Assembly: GCA_963682055.1 (NCBI GenBank)
Contig: OY821744.1
Span: 6,364,835-6,428,834, forward strand
From: Primula veris
Lineage: Eukaryota; Streptophyta; Magnoliopsida; Ericales; Primulaceae
Reading direction: 5' to 3'
DNA length: 64,000 bases
Shown here: positions 60,088 through 64,000 of the stretch, piece by piece
How the letters are laid out: each line of letters opens with the position of its first letter
Position numbering within the stretch: the first letter of the stretch is position 1
The notes under the pieces: model-generated
Database searches by the model: none
What the model was told of the DNA's origin: nothing
The model's input: only the letters and a program-made list of their open reading frames with translations
Position numbers and translations under genes: made by a program

Positions 60088-60862
60088 ATGATGACAATTT
60101 TGCGGGTTTCAACCCGACCCGACCCGATCCGAGAACAAACTTACATTTTTACCCATTTGACCCGTTTTTAAAAAATATTCTTTTTTCCTTTTAAAAAATA
60201 AAACTCATAAATGTCAAATATTTCAAAGGAAATTTATTAGGTAGAGTAAAAAACCATTTGATTTAGAAATATATAATATACAAATACTAACGTGACATTA
60301 AATACACTTTCACATTAATTTATGGATTTAAATTTTGCATTATTTTGTTTGACATTTCTATGTTTATTGAATTACTTTCGTCTCATTAATTTCGTGAATT
60401 AAAACATTAAAATATGTAAAAATGTAATATAAATGTATATGATTGATATTATGATTTGGTTTTCCGTAAACCATAAGATATTAATCATTAATTAACATGG
60501 ATAAATTTCATTCACATTTACCATAAATATTGTTTAATTAATTAATAAAATAATTGTATATAAGATTTTTTTTAAAACTCACCGTAATGTATGTTATCTA
60601 TTACTATAGAAGTGAGAATTTAATGTATATGACAGAGTGAGCAGAGAAAGTATTAAATTTCATTTTTTAAGCTGCACTTTACCTATTTAAATGTATTATA
60701 TGTTCTCTATTATATGAGTGAGAATTTAATTTATATGAAACAAATAGAAGGTGGAGAGTGTTTAGCTTGCACTTTTATCTATTTAAACTCGACCCGAATA
60801 GAATTGCATTTTTACCCAACCCGCAATAAACTGTTTCAGATTGAAACCCGCAAAATTATCAT
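60088..60862. mobile_element. TIR element, about 775 bp
   Basis: Left ATGATGACAATTTTGCGGG and right (reversed) ATGATAATTTTGCGGG continue as GTTTCAA on both sides. CAACCCGACCCGACCC is next to the left end, and CTCGACCCGAATAG and CCAACCCGC near the right. No clear TSD was found, so the true ends may be a few bases outside. It has a hAT-like look. Confidence 0.6.
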
Positions 60863-61179
60863 TCGTGCCCATCACTTATCGTCATAATAATACTTCGAGT
60901 TTGATCTTAACCTTTAGACGGAGTAACCAAACCTATACAAAAATAATTACGAGGGTTCGTCATCCGTACATGTTAGTATAGAGTAGAAAGAAAGCATAAA
61001 GACTAAGAATTAAAGATCAACAATAAATCGAACATAAATTAAGAAATATTATTTGTCCCACAAGTTATATTGGTTCAGTACAATAAAATATTTACATACC
61101 ACCAACTTACTTGTTTAGTTTTATAAATTGAGTCTCACTGAATTATAACAACAAAATAAAAATTAATTATATTGTTAAA
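60863..61179. other. Intergenic, no gene seen
   Basis: AT-rich sequence with no recognisable content. Confidence 0.5.
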
Positions 61180-61495
61180 CAGAAAAAAATACGTTTTGGG
61201 GTACTGTATACTGTAAATGGTTAACGATTTAAGTATTGAATACCACTTTTAACAATTGAGATACTAATATAAATTTCATCAAATTAACGGACTAACAGTA
61301 TAAATCGACGAAATTGCAGTCGTATCTCACATTTGAGAATCTATTTTTTGACTAATGTTGACAGAATTTCACTCGGCATACGATAGCCAATACAACATGA
61401 CTGCAATGTCATCATTTTGTATAATAATAAGTTGATACTTCAGTATCTAAATCGTTAAACAGTTGTAGTACAATACACTGAACGTATTTTTTCCG
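61180..61495. mobile_element. 316-bp MITE with 8-bp TSD
   Basis: The ends CAGAAAAAAATACGTT and, reversed, CGGAAAAAATACGTTC continue as inverted TGTA, GTTAACGATTTAAGTA and AATA blocks. The 8-bp repeat TTGTTAAA flanks it (61172-61179, 61496-61503). It is probably a Mutator- or hAT-type MITE of the same general kind as that at 412-865. Confidence 0.78.
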
Positions 61496-61699
61496 TTGTT
61501 AAATTGCTGATAAACGTACAGTACACTTGGTAACCGTTTTCAAAAAATTAAAATGTTGGTATTTATTTTTTATTTTTTTTGTAGTGGTTCAACAACTTTT
61601 TAATTGTAGAAATACATTTGTGATATACTATAAGTTATAACAAAATTATCATAACTAATCTTCATTTTCATATTCATTGATATACAATTATACACATAC

Positions 61700-64000
61700 A
61701 CATATACAAATAGATAGATAGACAGTCAAATAAGTAAAGCAGTGGTGATTCATTTCACGAAACAAACACACCGCTCTCTCTCTCTCTCTCTCTCTCTCAT
61801 CAATCATCTATCTATAATGTCGGTTCCACCCCCCTGATTCCAAAAACTGACACTTTTTCCCCAATTTGATCACCGATCTGACTCCCAATCCGTTAATCTC
61901 CCTCCCCACCCTCTTTCCTGAACTGGGTTTTTTCAGTTTCCTATCTTAATCCTGTTTTAATCAAATTCCCCCCCAATCTAACCTCTTTTTAAAGGGTAAT
62001 TTTTAATTTGGTATCTGATTATTTAGTTACTATCAAATTGTGGTTAATTAATGAAAATATGTTTAGTTTAATCATGTTTTCTTTGTATGTGAATATGTGA
62101 TTTGACCTTTTGGAGTATTCTAGACTTAGTTTTACTTGGAATTTGTGTTGCTTGTTTGTGTCATTTGTGGTTTTATTAGTATTTATCTATTTTATTTCTA
62201 ATTGAGGTAGGACTTTGGACTTGATAAAGAATTACTTAGAAAGGAAAGTTATTGTTTAATATTACTTTTGGACTTAATTTTCAAAAAACCTCAATTTGTG
62301 ATTTTTATTTAAGATTTGGTACATATCAACATAGCATCGGTGCGCATCAAAGTTAAAAAAAAAAAAAGAGTAAAAAGAAGTGGCATTATTAGTCATATAT
62401 ACCTAATTTTATAAGAGATTTTAACCATGTTTTTTTGATAATTTAATCTCAAAAGATGTGCTAAAGGCTCATTTTTCATACTTAAAGTAACAAAATTGAA
62501 TTAGTTTATCTTTATATTTCTCGTCTTTTGATTGAGTTAGTTGCTTTTTGGATGATTCTTTAAGATAACCCAATTGCTATTATGCTCTCTTACTGATAAG
62601 TTGCAGTATGTTAGTTCCTTTCGCGAAAAATGCGTGCTTATTGATCGAACATGTGTTCAAATTATCATGTTTTATCCATAGGTACCTGATCTTTGGAAGC
62701 TTTCTCGGTCTTACTGTTACGTGATGAGGATTTCTTATTTATGTTTTGATTATTTATATATTTAGTATGTTTATCGGGCAAGACTGGCACTTGACCTGGC
62801 ATACAAAATGGAGCTAGGTTACCTGTTTTTCTTTTCGGTTGATTAAGTTGTTGTCTTTTGATAGTCCAACTGCTTTTATCTTTTTGTTTTTGTTGTAAAT
62901 TGATTACTAATTAATTTTGACTGCAAGAACAATCCATTCACTTGTAATCTGTGAGCATTTCGACTAAAATGATTGCATTTGCACCAGAAGGTTCTGGGAT
63001 TCCCCTATGCTGTTTCTTTTGAACTTCTAAAATTTATGTAATGTTGCTTGCATCTTGGTTTTGTCATTTGATTGTGCGGTCTAGGCGTACGATTTTTGTT
63101 TTCATTTCCGAAACAGAGTTTGCCCTTCCTTGATTCTATAATTAAAAAACCAAGGTTGAACTGATTTATCTACAATGTGATTTCTTGCACTAAAAATGGT
63201 CTGCAACTCATTTCTTGGATACATGATTTCTGGTCTATGCATGAAATTCAAAGGTCAACACGTCTCGTTTTGCTGATAAGCAAGTTCCACTATTTGCTAA
63301 TTTATTGGCCATCTAATTCGATTGTATTTTCTGTTGATTTATATTTATTCAAATGATCCTGAGCTAGCGAAGTTTAGAATCTTGAACTAATTTGTTCTCA
63401 AGCTTGATAAAGGCTTGTTAATTTTAGCAATTCCAAACAGCAGTATAATTGATTCACTTCGAAGACATTCGGTGTGAAATACTCCATATTTGGAGCTGGT
63501 ACTGACTCAACATCTGAATTTTGAAGTGCTATTATAAGAGGCAAAAAAGTATGTGCTATAGAAAATTAATATATTTCTTCTTGATCACAAAATAAGGATA
63601 TCAAGGAAAGTGACTGCCATTACAAAAAATTCTAATATTGCGTAATTTGAAATTTATTTGGCATGATTTATGTGGTAATGCATAGCGTAGGGGCCCTAAT
63701 GCTTTTTCCTTTATGTCTGGAACTGATATAAGTTTGTTTAGATCTATATTTTTTTATCAGTTGTGTATTCTCTCTTTATTAGTCCATTGCTCTGTTTTGG
63801 TGTGTGCCTAAGTTCCATACGGTTGAGGTGCTGAGTCGTTTGGCGTTTATGGTTCCTGGCGTTTTTAACTAACATTTAGTTTGTTATAAAAAAAAGTTTA
63901 CACTTTACTAGACTTAGAATGTCAGGTGCTTCAGCTTAATTTTGTGGTTTAATTTATTAATTATTTGTGAAACATAGAAGAGCACATTGTATGTGCCCCC
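61700..64000 (+). other. Probable 5' untranslated exon and first intron of a gene continuing past the window
   Basis: A (CT)12 tract at 61774-61798 is followed by a C-rich stretch typical of plant leaders (CCACCCCCCTGATTCC, CTCCCTCCCCACCCTC). A six-codon upstream frame starts at 61817 (MSVPPP, stop 61835-61837). AAAGG/GTAATTTTT at 61995-61996 is a good donor, and the T-rich sequence that follows to the window end looks like a long leader intron. No coding exon is visible, so the product is unknown. The call rests on base composition alone. Confidence 0.45.

Noticed and set aside
1..64000. CRISPR array, operon or bacterial system
   Set aside because: The window is plant nuclear DNA with spliced genes; the tandem arrays are minisatellites without spacers of uniform length.

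Overview
The window is nuclear DNA of a flowering plant. It is AT-rich, and its genes are split by GT-AG introns, which cover only a small part of the length. Most of the rest is short non-autonomous DNA transposons, LTR-retrotransposon sequence, simple repeats and sequence I cannot classify. The gene families present (NPR3/4, RABF2-type Rab5, trihelix factor, TLC membrane protein, Pla a 1-type invertase/pectinesterase inhibitor, S1-type SPH protein) point to a eudicot. The recurring ACTCCGTATT-type repeat ends hint at Caryophyllales, but that is only an impression.

Layout. 1-7.1 kb: transposon-derived sequence with several TIR elements carrying visible target-site duplications (TSDs). 7.2-11.8 kb (minus): four-exon NPR3/NPR4-like salicylic-acid receptor gene with a hAT-type MITE in intron 2. 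12-16.7 kb: intergenic, with MITE copies. 16.8-20.3 kb (plus): eight-exon TLC-domain membrane protein gene. 21.2-26.8 kb (minus): seven-exon RABF2-type Rab5 GTPase gene with one GC-AG intron. 27-33 kb: tandem repeats, a GA-rich patch and a possible solo LTR. 33.2-35.8 kb (minus): two-exon trihelix transcription factor gene. 36.7-40.3 kb: CACTA MITE, a large 892-bp foldback element with a perfect 9-bp TSD, and a Tourist-like MITE. 41.7-42.1 kb: broken S1/SPH gene. 44.8-59.3 kb: an old duplication holding two copies of a Pla a 1-type inhibitor gene. The left copy is dead (hAT-type MITE in the coding sequence plus frameshifts). The right copy is intact and has a 6.7-kb copia-type LTR retrotransposon ending 239 bp upstream of its ATG. 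60-61.5 kb: two more TIR elements. 61.7 kb to the end: probably the untranslated first exon and first intron of a plus-strand gene whose coding part lies beyond the window.

The genes do not form a cluster with a shared pathway; the spacing looks like ordinary euchromatin. I found no operon, CRISPR or clearly new biochemical system. The best material is transposon history: a gene killed by a MITE whose uninterrupted paralogue lies 11 kb away, a young LTR element with near-identical LTRs but a decayed interior, and a near-palindromic element that could form a long hairpin RNA. All exon joins were read by eye from reading frame, splice-site dinucleotides and remembered family sequences; no alignment or transcript data were available.
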